Of a DNA stretch of 64,000 bases, positions 63,421 through 64,000 are shown piece after piece. Source of the stretch: Paenibacillus agilis (GTDB taxonomy: Bacteria; Bacillota; Bacilli; Paenibacillales; Paenibacillaceae); contig NZ_VNJK01000001.1 of the NCBI RefSeq assembly GCF_007786455.1, forward strand, positions 3,496,673 through 3,560,672, in the 5' to 3' direction. A model generated the notes under the pieces. The model saw only the letters and a list, made by a program, of their open reading frames with translations, searched no databases and was not told the DNA's origin. Positions within the stretch are counted from its first letter, which is position 1; every line of letters begins with the position of its first letter. The position numbers were made by a program, and so were the translations under genes.

Positions 63421-63942
63421 TCACTTTTTGAGCATTGTCTTGCGAAACTGATGCATCGCGCTAAGCAACCCGTATCCTGTCACTATCGATAATGTGATAA
63501 ATAAGGCAGCTAGCCATTCTTGCATTTGTGCAGCTTGAAGCCCTGTCGGCTGCGAGTAAACAAATAAGTAGATAACCATTGCTGCAAGCAATAGGATTCT
63601 AGCCATCGTCTTCACTCCAAATTGTTCAGGCAGAAGATTTCCAAAACAATTACAGTCTAGTTCTTTGCCTCTCGCTCGCCACACTGACCAGCTAAAGCTT
63701 AGCAATAGTGCTCCGATACCGATTTGACCCACTATACGTGTTTCCTCTACTATTATCAGAATCGCAACGATGAATTCAGTAGCGGGAACTACTCGGTTAC
63801 CTAAGAGCACCAACTTCCTAGCCACACCAAGTTGTTCAAGCGTTCTTCGGAATGGTAACGGATTCATAAACTTAGAAGCTGCACTCGCCAGAAAAATAAT
63901 TGAGAGAAAGATTTGTATAAATGCTGCTAGGTTCAATTTCAT
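63421..63942 (-). CDS. MauE/DoxX-like membrane redox protein
   Basis: A 173-residue protein with four or more membrane helices. The MauE signature is the Cys pair in ELDCNCFGNLLPEQFG (C97, C99). MauE proteins pass electrons or oxidising power to MauD-type thioredoxins, and the pair is encoded here 9 nt apart. The ATG at 63942 is almost touching the G-run; a TTG at 63936 with a 6-7-nt spacer may be the true start. The upstream part of the operon is beyond the window. Confidence 0.85.
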   Translation of the reverse strand: MKLNLAAFIQIFLSIIFLASAASKFMNPLPFRRTLEQLGVARKLVLLGNRVVPATEFIVAILIIVEETRIVGQIGIGALLLSFSWSVWRARGKELDCNCFGNLLPEQFGVKTMARILLLAAMVIYLFVYSQPTGLQAAQMQEWLAALFITLSIVTGYGLLSAMHQFRKTMLKK

Positions 63943-64000
63943 CCCCCCCTAAGTAGGTTAGCTCTGTTACATCCATAATAGTTTCATTTGGAAATTGATA
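63872..64000 (-). other. Open frame entering from the right edge
   Basis: The minus strand is open in one frame from the last base, through NETIMDVTELTYLGGDE, to TAA at 63872; it overlaps the MauE gene out of frame. It may be the end of an upstream gene. With one G fewer in the seven-G run it would join the MauE frame. Confidence 0.25.

Noticed and set aside
1-64000. CRISPR arrays, tRNA, rRNA, insertion sequences, phage integration sites
   Set aside because: None were found; the only sizeable repeat is the tandem unit at 60592-61191.

Overview
The window reads as chromosome of a spore-forming, naturally competence-type Bacillota, most like Paenibacillus or a close relative (Paenibacillaceae). 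The grounds are the sporulation genes (spoIIP, gpr, spoVAC-AD-AE, an uninterrupted sigK), the late-competence genes comER/comEA/comEB/comEC, the hrcA-hemW-lepA and yqeG-yqeH-aroE-yhbY-nadD-yqeK-rsfS-yqeM gene orders familiar from Bacillales, GGAGG-type ribosome sites throughout, a Leu T-box and a CIRCE element. No rRNA, tRNA, IS element, prophage or CRISPR array was seen.

Layout. 1-14 kb (mostly minus strand): hrcA (cut by the left edge), hemW, lepA, a YqxA-like gene, spoIIP, gpr, rpsT and holA. This syntenic block is interrupted by a small beta/gamma-crystallin-like gene and by a two-component system divergent from an M23 lipoprotein peptidase. 14-17 kb: a YbjQ-family gene, a small membrane protein and an ECF sigma/anti-sigma pair. 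17-22 kb: comEC, comEB, comEA and divergent comER. 22-32 kb: leuS with its T-box leader, then the yqe/nadD/aroE housekeeping operon. 32-37 kb: a MoxR/DUF58/transglutaminase operon. 37-42 kb: the spoVA genes with a newly noted 49-residue membrane protein upstream, two proteins of probable beta-sandwich type, and sigK. 42-53 kb: accessory metabolism and signalling, including a GH19 chitinase, a YkgB-like lactonase, an MHYT-GGDEF-EAL protein, an MBL hydrolase, a serine hydrolase, a cupin and an M3 peptidase. 53-60 kb: a run of small enzymes (GNAT acetyltransferases, methyltransferase, nucleotidyltransferase-like proteins, CPBP protease) with two decayed genes.

60.5-64 kb holds the most interesting part. 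On the minus strand, a MauE-like membrane redox protein, a membrane-anchored thioredoxin-like protein (CAYC) and an ABC half-transporter are followed by two tiny genes that encode related 34- and 36-residue peptides, each with six cysteines (CxC-x4-C ... C-x5-CxC) and no obvious leader. Each peptide gene is preceded by the 3' end of the transporter gene: the first by the real one (start and stop codons overlap as ATGA), the second by a decayed duplicate. A tandem duplication therefore made two variant peptides, and only the second is followed by a terminator. The likeliest reading is a disulfide-rich secreted peptide (bacteriocin-like) system with its own oxidation and export machinery. The operon continues past the right edge, so it is incomplete here.

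Regulatory logic visible in the sequence includes the HrcA/CIRCE loop, a triple WalR/PhoP-like direct repeat between the two-component genes and the M23 gene, an ECF-type promoter in front of the ECF sigma gene, a Leu-specific T-box before leuS, and many intrinsic terminators that define the operon ends. Several start codons given here are shifted from the longest open frame because Shine-Dalgarno spacing and family length support an internal ATG, GTG or TTG.
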